DNA of 64,000 nucleotides from Heliocidaris erythrogramma (lineage: Eukaryota > Echinodermata > Echinoidea > Camarodonta > Echinometridae). The first letter of the stretch is position 1, and the number at the start of each line of letters is the position of its first letter. The notes under the pieces were generated by a model. The model ran no database searches and was not told the DNA's origin. It saw nothing but the letters and a program-made list of their open reading frames with translations. The translations under genes were made by a program, and so were the position numbers. This document shows, piece after piece, positions 54,481 to 64,000 of this stretch. The DNA lies in contig CM046856.1 in the NCBI GenBank assembly GCA_025617745.1, positions 38,934,888 through 38,998,887 on the forward strand, read 5' to 3'.

Positions 54481-55882
54481 TCAGGTATAAAAAATGCAGA
54501 ACCGGTGCTTTTGTCTTCTTTTTTTTGATCCGTCAGTATATATTTTTAAATAACCTTTCCATCTTGTATGTATCCTTTCTAAAACACAGTTCTTCATGTC
54601 ATGAATTGACTTACTTTTCTTGTTTATGATTTTGTGAATTTGATATGATATGTTGGGCATATTATAAGTCCAAAAAGGTTCTCTTAATATTCTTTGGCTC
54701 AACTGTTCAACTTTAAATTCGGCATTACATGCTCTTTTAACAAAGGGTCCTTGACCTGGTTTCCAAGTATATTGATCAAGATACCAGGACGGTTCGATTA
54801 TTTCCAAAGTAGGATGATGGGTATCTCTATTTGACAAAAGATAGAACATTATATTTGTCAACAAATAAATTTCTTCTTAGTTGTAAAGGACGTTCACCAC
54901 ATTCTACATGAAGTGCTTCAAGAGAGGAGTTATAAACTGCACCTGTAATTATTTTCAATGACTGATATTGGACTGAATCTAATTCTTGTTTTGTTGAAAG
55001 ACTTGCAGAGTCGTATAATTTACATCCGTAGTCCAATATAGATCTAATAAGTCCTTTGTAAACTAGATAAAGGATTGAACTATTATTTCCCCATCTTGTT
55101 CCTGCAACGCAACGTAATAAATTAATTCTCTTACAGCACTTCATTTTCAATGTATCAATATGTTTTTTCCATGTTAGTCTGACATCAAACCAGATGCCAA
55201 GAAATTTATATTCAGTGTATTGCGGTATTAACCTCTCTTTTATCGTGATTTTTACTTGTTTCTGTTGTCTGTTAGTAAACACCATTACAGCAGACTTTTG
55301 AGGAGAAATTATCATACTCCAGGTTGTGCACCACTGTACAATTTCTATTATGGCTTTTTGCATTTTCTTTTGCAAAAAGTCTATATTTCTGCTAGAGCAC
55401 CACAAGGCAATATCATCAGCATACATAGATAGTTTTACGGATTTTTCTTTTAGTTTTAAATCATTTAACATTAAATTGAACAATACCGGGCTGATGACAC
55501 TGCCTTGGGGTGTTCCGTTCTTCAGAACATATTGAGAAGAAAACTTACCGCTAATTTTCACTTTACATAATCTATCTTGTAAAAATGTATTAATCCATTG
55601 CAAGACTCTGCCTTTTATACCAACTTGCTGACATTTATAAACTATTCCCTTTCTCCATAGAAGGTCATACGCCTTTTCTAGATCAATGAAAACAACTAAG
55701 GTATACTCTTTATTAGCTAATCCTTTTTGAACATCTGATTCCAATCTAAGTAGTTGATCTAATGTACTTCTATTTTTTCTAAACCCTGCCTGTATTGGGG
55801 TCATAATACTATTTCGTTCCATGAACCATACTAGTCTATTTTTAACCATTCTCTCCATCAATTTCGAGAATGTCGATGTCAA
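54481..55882 (-). pseudogene. I-type LINE: reverse transcriptase
   Basis: It reads LTSTFSKLMERMVKNRLVWF, GFRKNRSTLDQLLRL, VVFIDLEKAYDLLWR, NGTPQGSVISPVLFNLMLND and the catalytic MYADDIALW (55414-55425), then the thumb FLGIWFDVRLTWKKHI and the linker to RNase H. The fingers region before LTSTF is missing: the upstream frame jumps from KVWDMVNFF straight to it near 55870, with a frame change. Confidence 0.9.
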
Positions 55883-56700
55883 AGAAATTGACCATATCCC
55901 ATACTTTACTAATGTTACTCATTCTGTTCAATGAATGACAATAATTCAACCAGTATTCCTTTTGTGTTCGTCTTTTTATCTTTTGGGCATATGCTTTCTT
56001 ATTTCGATACATATCTAGATCCTCCTTCTTAAAATGTCTATTTAATCGATTTCTATACTTATTTCTTTCTCTGATTGCTTCTTGTAACTCATGAGTCCAC
56101 CACGGGACCGGGTTTTTAGCTGTCCGATTTCTACCTGCTCTGTGGAAGGATACTTCGTTAATTATTTGTAACACTAAATTGTATTTTTCTTGAACATTTA
56201 AGTCATTGGAAAATTTTAAGATATTTAAATCACTAAATTTTGATTGAATTTTTTTCTCATATTTTCCCCAGTTTACGTTTTTGAAAGACCATTTCTTTTC
56301 TTGAGTATCGACATTATCATTATTTATATATTCTATTTCTTGAAGCGAACACTTGATGACGTTATGATCACTCCCGAAATTTCCAAGCACAGTCCAGTTT
56401 AGTTTGTTAGCGATTTCCTTTGATGCAATCGTTAGGTCTATACATGACCATGTTCCTGAATGAGGGTCCATTCCCGTGGGAGTCCCATCATTTAATATTA
56501 CTAAATTATATTTTTCTATAAAATTTTCAACTACTTTCCCATTACCGTCCCGTTTTGTACTACCCCAGAGAGGGTTGTGAGAATTGAAATCACCGGTTAT
56601 GATAAAATTATTTGAGCAATTTTCAATCAGTTCTTCTAGATGGCGTAATTCTATCTTTTGGCAAGGATTGTAATAATTTATTAAAGTAACAACACTTCCA
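55883..56700 (-). pseudogene. I-type LINE: APE endonuclease end and linker
   Basis: From 56700 the minus strand reads LEELIENCSNNFIITGDFNS then HNPLWGSTKRDGNG, the GDFN(S/A)H catalytic box of apurinic endonuclease-type LINEs. WSCIDLTIAS and SDHNVIKCSL (the SDH box) follow, then the linker YRNRLNRHFKKEDLDMYRNK. The first half of the endonuclease and ORF1 are absent (5' truncation at about 56700). Confidence 0.88.
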
Positions 56701-56917
56701 CAAAAACAAAAAAATAGACACGGTACGGACCTATATACGGACGCTGTCTATGTACGTACGTACGGACGTCACGTCCGTACGCGATTTTTTTTTCCGCACG
56801 CGTTAACGCAAATTTCATGAATAATTCATCAGCTGAATGGCTGGAAGACTGAACTGCGCAAACGCGTGGACTATGCGAAACTGAAGGATATCATCGATGA
56901 GCAGACGGTTGGCAAAT
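56701..56917 (+). other. Spacer with exon-like sequence before the foldback
   Basis: ACGTACGTACGGACG words occur at 56740-56785. From about 56840 a plus-strand frame reads LNGWKTELRKRVDYAKLKDI then IDEQTVGK and meets the foldback target. If the foldback and one copy of the duplication are removed, it continues CASGGMRFYQGDGSFQ at 58238. No family was recognised. Confidence 0.45.
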
Positions 56918-58228
56918 TAGTCTAGTTCTGGACTCTTTTTATTGATTTTTTTATTCGCCGACTATACGCGATAAGCCGAGTGATGGCACGATCGCGAGAA
57001 CCTGTTGGCCCCGAAAAAAGAGTCCAGTGCAATTGCTCCACGCTGACGACTTTCCCTGAGATTTTTCAGGGAGAGCAATTAAAATTGGCCGCACCTCCCC
57101 TAGCCTTTTGACAAGGCCCTCGTGACTTGGCTATTTTTCTTGGCAAGTAAGCTAGTAGTGGCTGCATAACAAGACTAGCCGCCCAGCCCGGTGAATGCGC
57201 TATCGAGCGACGTGTCGCGATGGGCCTTTTGCAACCTGGCTTGTATTTCTTATGTTATCCTTTGTTCCTAGCGAGGATCTGCTACCTTTTTGGTAGGAGC
57301 CAATCAGCGAACGTATCTTCGCATGACGTCAGCATAAATTTGGTATGAAAATCGCCTTCAACAGCTCGAGCGCTGGCTCGCTCAGCACGTACTGCACCCG
57401 GCGCAAGCTAATCATGAACGAATCACATGGAAAGCAAGCCCCGCAGAGACCGTTGTGATTGGTCGATAATCCTCGGTGTAGGCGTGTTAGCATACGAATG
57501 TCAACTCGTGAATAATTCATATCGGACGATGGAAACCCAGGTTCCAAAAGGCCTCGCGACTAAAGTCGCTCGATCGCGCGTTCACCCGGGCCGGCGAACT
57601 TTTTTTTCCCACGAACTTTTTGTCACTATCGTCCTTGACGCATGCGCAACTTTGAAATAGCCCTACAATGCTTGGAGTTGGATGGGGTTTCAAAGTTTCA
57701 TCCTACTTTTAGTAAAAATAAAAATACAAGACGTTATTTTTGTAATGTCCAAACTGAGAGTCGAACCCACATACCTCAGGTTAAATGTCCGAGGGCTAAC
57801 GCATCTCGCCACAGCAAGACGCTGGGAGCAACCGTCATTATATCGCTTACGGAATAAACCCTATGATTGCGAAATTGATTTAGATCGGAAAGGATCAGGT
57901 GCGCATGCGCCAGGGAGGACAGGGACAAAAAGTTCGTGGGAAAAAAAATTTAGCACCCGGGCCGTGTTGATTCTTTTCGTCGCCGGCTAGTCTCATCTCA
58001 GGCACAGCATGACGAGGAAAATGGCCAAGTCACGAGGCCTTGTCAAAAGGCTACACCTCCCCATGCTAAAGTGCTAGTGAACTTTGGACCCCTGACGTCA
58101 GCGTGGAGCAATTTCACTGGACTCTCTTTTGCTCGGGCCATCATGTTTCCGGATCGCGCCAATCACTCGGCATAATACGTACAGTCGTCGAAAAAAGAAT
58201 TCAGTAAAGAGAGTCCAGAACTAGACTA
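56918..58228. mobile_element. Mutator-like foldback with ~215-bp inverted ends, 9-bp duplication
   Basis: The ends are TAGTCTAGTTCTGGACTCTT and its inverted partner; pairing runs to about 57135 / 58005 (AGCCTTTTGACAAGGCC). A 9-bp repeat TTGGCAAAT flanks it (56909-56917, 58229-58237). The interior (57140-58000) has no transposase. Near 57765-57830 a tRNA-like anticodon-to-T-arm stretch (GAGAGTCGAACCCACATACC, GGGCTAACGCATCTCGCCA) may be a decayed tRNA-derived module. Confidence 0.85.
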
Positions 58229-58237
58229 TTGGCAAAT

Positions 58238-58915
58238 GTGCGAGCGGAGGCATGCGGTTCTACCAGGGAGATGGGAGTTTTCAGGTTCTACACACAAGAC
58301 ACACAGATTTGATATAATTATCAAACATGAAAATGCTTTCCCTCAGCTCTCTCCCCCTCTTTCTCCCACTCTCTCTCCCTCTCTCTCGCAGCCTTGAGTC
58401 GCCTCTCATTAGTGTCAGCAAAGACAGCAAGGAGTTAACTCCTTGGTACCTGACGATAACGACCGAAAATAATCATTTGTGTTTCGTAATCATGGTAAAC
58501 TTCTTTTCTTTCTGTAAATTTCTTTCCTTCTGATTCATTTATCAACATTTTTGCTTTGCAATAAATTTTGGTCAATAGGCCTATATTTGATCGTGTTAAA
58601 TGGTGCTTCCGAAAGAGGAACTCGGAACTAAATACAAACAGAGCGGGTAAACATCTCACACTGACTAAGTATTGCCGGACTTTTTGTTATTGAATGAATT
58701 CGGTATTTTCCCAGGTTTTATATTATCTTTATTTATTTTAAAAGGCCAACCTTTCCCCTATATATTTATATATTCTAAGGCCAACAGTCTATTGTGTAAC
58801 AAACTTGATTTTGTGAATCATAATTTCTAAGCACCATGAGCATCACAGCGTGACGGATATGAGCGCTATATAAATGCCCTTTATTATATTGTTATAAGTC
58901 TCCAGCTTGAACGTT
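58238..58915 (+). other. Unassigned, with CT microsatellite and SINE-like tail
   Basis: Positions 58345-58390 are CTCTCTCCCT repeats. GAGCGCTATATAAATGCCCT followed by TTATTATATTG at 58861-58892 resembles the 3' end of the SINE at 21990-22353. Confidence 0.5.
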
Positions 58916-59053
58916 CGGGGGCGTTTCATCAAGTGTCTCGTCGGCGAATTTTACCTACAAATTTGCTCTCAGACAACCAGATGCAAGGATTTCAGTACCT
59001 TATAATAGTTGTCAGTAAAAATCACTGACAAAACACTTGATGAAACGCTCCCC
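58916..59053. mobile_element. Short MITE with GGGGGCGTTTCATCAAGTGT ends
   Basis: About 138 bp. The left end is mirrored by ACACTTGATGAAACGCTCCC at the right; the interior is non-coding. No sure target duplication. Confidence 0.78.
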
Positions 59054-59996
59054 TGATTGCTTAGTGAACAATACTTGTGTGACAGCAACAATAGATTATT
59101 GTTGTACTGTTGGGTTCAATTATCATTTATTGAGTTTTGACTACCAGGACTACTTTGGGGTTCCCCCTTTTCATGTGTGCAAAAGGTACTCTAGCTCCAC
59201 CTTTTTTTTCTCTCTCTCTCGTCTACGTGCTTTCCCTAGTTACAAACACATTTTAATACTGAACGATGAAGTACAGGAAGTGTTTTATTACAGTCGGAAT
59301 ATTTTTATTATGCTTTCAGAGTTGGATCTGAAGTCTGCTGTAAACCCATCATATTGCATCTTGCTTATATTCATATTATGTAGGTATTAAATATATATAA
59401 TCGTGATATGTCTATTTTTAAAAATCTGATTCCGTTTTTTGTAGGAAACTTTAATAGGCTATAATATTAGCTGGTATATCAACAACTCACCAAAAAAGTT
59501 CAGAGACTCGGGTCTGATCGATAATATCTCTCATAATACTTCATTTGTGACTAACAACAGGAGGTATCAGGCTGGTCTGGTTGCATGCTATTTTTTTCTC
59601 CCTATTCTGATGCTATTACTAATTTTGGTGTTGTTGTTCAATGAATAAATCATGATTTGTTTTGGTTATAATTGTGTAGTTCATTCTCGTTACCGATAGG
59701 AAGTTTATTTTGTCTTATTAAAACCGATGGAGAATTAGATTTTTCAATCTAAGGTACAAAAGGACATAATAATGTTCGACATTCAGGAATAACGACAGAG
59801 TTGCTATCCAAATTTGTATTGACCTAGTCATGCTGTAAATGTAAATGGTAAACTTGCTATCAATCAAAGCAGCAGACAATCATTATCTTTAAAGTCCGTG
59901 CCCCCCCCCCCCCCGAAAAATCAGAACAAGTCAATAATCGTGGAATATGTCTTTTGAAAAAAAAATGTATACAAAGACGCCCGTAGTCATAGTAGT
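59054..59996. other. Intergenic, nothing recognised
   Basis: AT-rich; one 14-base C run at 59900-59913. No gene or clear repeat. Confidence 0.5.
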
Positions 59997-60005
59997 TGTT
60001 TATTT

Positions 60006-61420
60006 GGCTTGTTTCGAATGGGTGGGTTGCGGGAGCGGGATGGGAGCGGGAACGGGCACACCCTTTCGAGACAAGCCCCCCCCCCTCCCGGTTATCTCGA
60101 ATGGACGCGTTCCCAGCGAGAAGTTCAATGAATGCGCCACTTCGAGACAACCGGGGGGGGGGGGGGGGCTTTCCTCGAATGGGTGTGTTGAGTAGACTTT
60201 TGTAACAGACGTTTTAGAAATTTTTGAAAAATGTACTCTTGCTGGTTTTTTCGTTTTTCTTTTGTCTAAGATGAAGAAAATATAATAAAACAGTATCTAA
60301 AAACAGCGTTTGACAAGGAAATCATTTGTGCAAAATAAATAGGAGAATTGAATAATTATGCATTAAAACACACGGGGACGAAAGGGCAAGTGGCGTAGCT
60401 AGGATTTTTTATTTTATTTTTTTTTTTTTTGGCGTGACCTGTTAAATATTGTGAAATTGTGTTACAGACATGTGCTGACATAAGCCAAGGTGTGTTTATC
60501 ATCTTTCCAAAGTTAGAAACACCTTTTAATGCCACTATCATTATATCAATACCCACTATCAAAAGTCAAAACGCATATCAAAAGGTCGTTTGTACCCGGC
60601 CCCCCCCCCCAACTCCCCATACAAGGGGTAGGCCTATGCTCGTACCTCCTTTTCAAAAGTGACCCCTATCCCGGAGAAGTTGGAATTTGTTTTACCCCCC
60701 TATCCCGGGGAATTTTCTGAGATATTGGACCCCCTATCCAGGCAATTTAGGAAATTAACCCCCCCCCCCCCCTCCTATCCCCGGGGAGGAAACCACCAGA
60801 GTCTGCGAAAATTGACCCCTATTTACATTTTCCCGGGAATATTTTTTCATCATCCTCACTCATCTTCCTATTTTCTTACTCACCCACCAATAAGGGGTGG
60901 GGCATGGCCATCTTGTGCCCCCCCCCCCCCGTAAAAAAAAAATATGCCGCAGTGAATTAACATTCTATTCTATTAGCGCTTGATCGGAGTTTAGCGATTA
61001 ATCGCTAAACACTCTTTATGTTACGGGGCCCAGGTCACCCCAAACAAAAATAATAATAAATAAATAAATAAAAAATCCTAGCTACGCCACTTGCCCTTTC
61101 GTCCCCGTGTGTTTTAATGCATAATTATTCAATTCTCCTATTTATTTTGCACAAATAATGATTTCCTTGTCAAAAGCTGTTTTTAGATACTGTTTTATTA
61201 TATTTTCTACATCTTAGACAAAAGAAAAACGAAAAAACCAGCAAGAGTACATTTTTCAAAAATTTCTAAAACGTCTGTTACAAAAGTCTACTCAACACAC
61301 CCATTCGAGGAAAGCCCCCCCCCCCGGTTGTCCATTCGAGATAACCGGGGGGGGGGGGGGGCTTGTCTCGAAAGGGTGTGCCCGTTCCCGCTCCCGCAAC
61401 CCACCCATTCGAGACAAGCC
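60006..61420. mobile_element. Mutator-like foldback with ~350-410-bp inverted ends, 9-bp duplication
   Basis: The arms 60006-60415 and 61071-61420 are inverted copies, nearly identical (for example GTGGCGTAGCTAGGATTTTT at 60391 and its partner at 61073). The right arm has lost about 50 bases around the GAAGTTCAATGAATGCGCCA segment. A 9-bp repeat TGTTTATTT flanks it (59997-60005, 61421-61429). Each arm contains C or G runs of 13-18 bases. The 650-bp centre has CCCCTATCCCGG repeats and C runs. No transposase is present. Confidence 0.87.
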
Positions 61421-61642
61421 TGTTTATTTATATCAAGTTTAATCTCGTCACCTTTCTCGTTCGCTGATCATTTGAAACGATAGGAAATGTCGCCTTCCAC
61501 GTTCCACTAGAAACTATGTGCTACATGCTAGACAAAAAAGTGTCTGTGTTCAAGATGTTCTAATCTGTTTCTCCCATGTCTTTTCAGAAGATTAAAAAGG
61601 TTCAAAAGACGTACAGGTATATAGGCTATAGTTCCAACCGCC

Positions 61643-62769
61643 ATGGAAGAAGTCACAAACCGGAGTAGCAACACGGATCGTTTTGTGTTTGAAAATTACA
61701 ACCAACGAATTGCTATATCCACTATCCTCTGTGTGGGATCCGTCGGCAACACACTCGTCATCACGGCCGTGTTCCTTTCCCGTAAGCGCCGCTCACCCTC
61801 ATCGACCAACTGGTTCGTCGTCAACCTGGGCTGCTCCGATCTCCTCACATGCCTCTCTCTTCCGTTTAACATTGTTGCTGTGCTCAGTCGTGAGGGCTGG
61901 CCATTGCCCGGTTGGATCTGCGCGGCCAATTCAGCCGTGATATTAATCTGTCTAGGCGCCAGTGTCATGACGTTGGCGCTCATTGCCTATAACCGCTGGA
62001 ATCTGCTAACAAAACCGAAGGCACACTTCCGAACTCGGACTGGTACAGTCTATACAGCGGGAGCGGCTGCCATCATCCCTGTGTTTATTGCCGTCGTTAT
62101 CATCTACCTGCGGATTTACATTTTCATTTCCAGACAAAGTAAAAAGATGGACCAGACCAAAAGGTCGGGAGTGTCCAAGACGAGTGGCATAGAAAACATC
62201 AACTTAGAGATAAGCTCTTCGGAGATTCCTTCAACAGAACCGAGTAGTCTCACATCTGACTATCACGCAAAGCCGTTCAACTTTAAATATTGATACATCA
62301 CAAACAACCAATTCAGACACAACACATTGTCATGTAGAAGGAGATTTACTCAAAAACACAACACAGGAAACTTTTGAGAATCAATCAAGGCCTCTAAGTA
62401 CCTAACCTGATCAGAGGCTTTCGAGATCCATAGACCAAAAATCACCTGTTAGCAAAGCAAAACCTAACCTAAACAGGTATCATGTCACGGTTACCAAACG
62501 ATTGCATCGTGGTCCTAGCTTTCTTCATCTGCCTCCTCCCATTTGGTGTGAGCGTAGTCGTTCTTGCAAGTGATCCTGGAATTCTCTGGACGGGACTGAT
62601 GCTGACCTTCAACAGTTGTTGGAAATGAAAATAAAATTGAATTGAATTGAAATAAATTCCGTCAATCCTCTCATCTACGCCAGGACAATGCCGGAGTTCC
62701 GCAAGGTGATGGTAGCCATCATCCGTTGTCGCCTCAAAGACATTCCTGAGCCTACGTTAAGGGAATGAA
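61643..62769 (+). pseudogene. Rhodopsin-class GPCR, intronless and broken
   Basis: A 7-transmembrane receptor starting MEEVTNRSSN with an N-glycosylation site at NRSS. TM1 has GNTLVI (residues 35-40), TM2 NLGCSDLL (61-68), the TM3 cysteine is at 93, and the DRY position reads NRW (117-119). TM4 (GTVYTAGAAAIIPVF) runs straight into the end of TM5 (IAVVIIYLRIYIFIS), so about 50-60 residues are missing. The frame stops at 62293. TM6 (VVLAFFICLLPFGVSVVVLA) lies at about 62510 in another frame. TM7 is split after TFNSC by about 40 bases ending in a (TTGAA)n-like run, then NPLIYARTMPEFRKV and a stop at 62769. It could belong to the large lineage-specific receptor expansions known in sea urchins; ligand unknown. 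Confidence 0.85.
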
Positions 62770-62956
62770 CATTTTTTTTTAACCAAGAGAGTTGAATATA
62801 TATCATATATATATATAATTGTAAGGAAACAACATATACAACAGCTTTGGCAACTCTCTTAGAAATAAATACAATGTGAAAGGAAATGAGAGAATAATAG
62901 TTGCGTAACGTAAATCAAAGTTTCCCTTTTTGAAATTTTTGCAAAGGTTGAAAAAG

Positions 62957-63025
62957 TGTCTCCGCCGGGAATCGAACCTGGATCGTTGGCTTAAAACGCC
63001 AATGCCTTAACCAGACCACGGAGAC
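62957..63025 (-). tRNA. tRNA-like gene, anticodon UUU (lysine predicted)
   Basis: On the minus strand the acceptor GTCTCCG pairs perfectly with CGGAGAC, followed by A. The anticodon arm TTGGC-GTTTTAA-GCCAA is perfect. The T arm CCAGG-TTCGATT-CCCGG has one A-C mismatch. The D arm is small (GTCT-GGTTA-AGGC). At 69 bases it is shorter than usual, and its body is unlike standard animal tRNA-Lys, so it may be a tRNA-derived gene or an unusual isodecoder. Unlike the SINE at 21990 it has a full acceptor stem. Confidence 0.75.
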
Positions 63026-63119
63026 GCGTCAATTGTTTCGGCGACACCAGATTCAGTTGACCGATAGATTGACAAATCTTCAACCTTATTAATTAAATCC
63101 TTTGTCGGGGGCAGGTGAG

Positions 63120-63620
63120 TTTTGAACAAAGACAAGCCGCATGCCTCAGAAAAAAAACTGTATGGAATTCTATCCCATCAGACATAACTTCAGTTCAAAG
63201 TTTGAATTTATTTAAAAGAAAGCTTAAATTATATCTCATTTCCAATGATCCTGCGATGTAAACAAAACCAATATTATTCCAAGATGCAATTTTGTTTAGG
63301 GTTGTGCGGTTACGTTTTTGTTTTATTTTTTGTTGTTCATCATAAATCATTTTGTATGATTCCATTTGTAATTTTATTGTTTATGCGAATTTCTTTCTTG
63401 TCATGGGGGCTGTCAAGACAAAACCACTAGGGTTTTTATACAGCAACCAATTTTCATTATCAATCTTTTAATATTTTAATAATTGCATGCAAAATGTAAT
63501 GATTATGTCTTAGTATACAATTATTATATTGCATATTTTCTTGCATGTTGATGTCAATGTTTTTATGGAATTGAATAAAGCTGAACTATTTTTACGGAAG
63601 TGAATAAAGCTGAACTATTG
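63120..63620 (+). mobile_element. LINE 3' end fragment
   Basis: WNSIPSDITSVQSLNLFKRK then LKLYLISNDPAM and a stop at about 63260 is the standard C-terminus of CR1/jockey-like LINE reverse transcriptases. A ~330-base 3' region ends with a duplicated GAATAAAGCTGAACTAT (63572 and 63602). Only the last tenth of the element is present. Confidence 0.72.
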
Positions 63621-64000
63621 AACTATCCACTTTTAACAAAATAGTACAAACGTAGCAATTGATGTATTCAATGTCACGTTTACAAGTTTATCTTTATGAA
63701 AGGTGTGTTTACGCGCAGAACAATTTTTATTAACAAGAACAAATATTTAATCCGGAGTTTTGACATGTTTATGTGGTCGTAATTCTCTTCATAGTTAAAG
63801 TAATGTAAACAAAGCAGAAGGCAATATTTATATTCCAATGTTCGGTATCAAAGTCCGCAACAACGTCTAAATATAAGATGGAAGGTGGGGAAGAATTATG
63901 AAACTTGCTCGTTCAACCATGTACCAATTTCGAAATTGTCAGCCATTCACAGTATCCGTATCAATGGTTAGCCAGATGACGCAGTGACTCAATTTTCTCA
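63621..64000. other. Nothing recognised
   Basis: AT-rich sequence to the window end without identifiable features. Confidence 0.5.

Noticed and set aside
57765..57835. tRNA-like stretch inside the second foldback
   Set aside because: A GAGTCGAACC-type T arm and a D-arm-like stretch are visible, but a complete cloverleaf could not be built by eye. Mentioned only within the foldback entry.

Overview
The window is animal nuclear DNA: AT-rich, intron-split genes at low density, and a very heavy load of transposons, foldback repeats, homopolymers and microsatellites. The element set (endonuclease-positive Penelope, DIRS, TTAA-target DNA transposons, CATGTA-rich DNA, a lineage-expanded style GPCR, an arylsulfatase) suggests a marine deuterostome, most likely an echinoderm such as a sea urchin. 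That is an inference from composition and not a database result.

Host genes. (1) 502-2312 (+): the last three exons of an arylsulfatase/N-acetylgalactosamine-4-sulfatase-like gene whose 5' part lies outside the window. (2) 10185-36575 (-): six exons of EXOSC6/MTR3, an RNase PH-fold subunit of the RNA exosome ring. Splice sites and phases agree, but the first exon was not found. Almost everything between its exons is transposon. (3) 61643-62769 (+): an intronless rhodopsin-class GPCR that is broken. (4) 62957-63025 (-): a compact tRNA-like gene with a UUU anticodon.

Mobile DNA by region. 3.5-5 kb: a dispersed repeat with a recent tandem duplication. 7.4-19.8 kb: two inverted copies of one hAT-like element, each carrying a captured retrotransposon 3' end and different younger insertions, so each copy shows the empty site of the other's insertions; one CACTG-type foldback with tRNA-like boxes lies between them. 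21-23 kb: a TTAA element with a SINE inside. 25-29 kb: a repeat array rich in TGACCT half-sites around a broken DIRS element. 31.9-33.5, 56.9-58.2 and 60.0-61.4 kb: three long foldbacks, each with a 9-bp target duplication (Mutator-like). 37.3-39.4 kb: a Penelope fragment next to a hAT remnant. 41.0-42.9 kb: a TTAA element with a THAP domain. 47.8-52.0 kb: an apparent solo LTR split by a nearly intact Penelope element. 52.4-56.7 kb: an APE/RT/RNase H LINE on the minus strand, split by a plus-strand LINE with a 6-bp target duplication.

Most unusual: the Penelope element at 48161-51343 has 86-bp perfect inverted ends and a 12-bp target duplication. At 19980-20063 there is an 84-bp derivative consisting of little more than the two ends of the same family, also flanked by a 12-bp target duplication. 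This suggests a previously unremarked non-autonomous, MITE-like class of Penelope retroelement.
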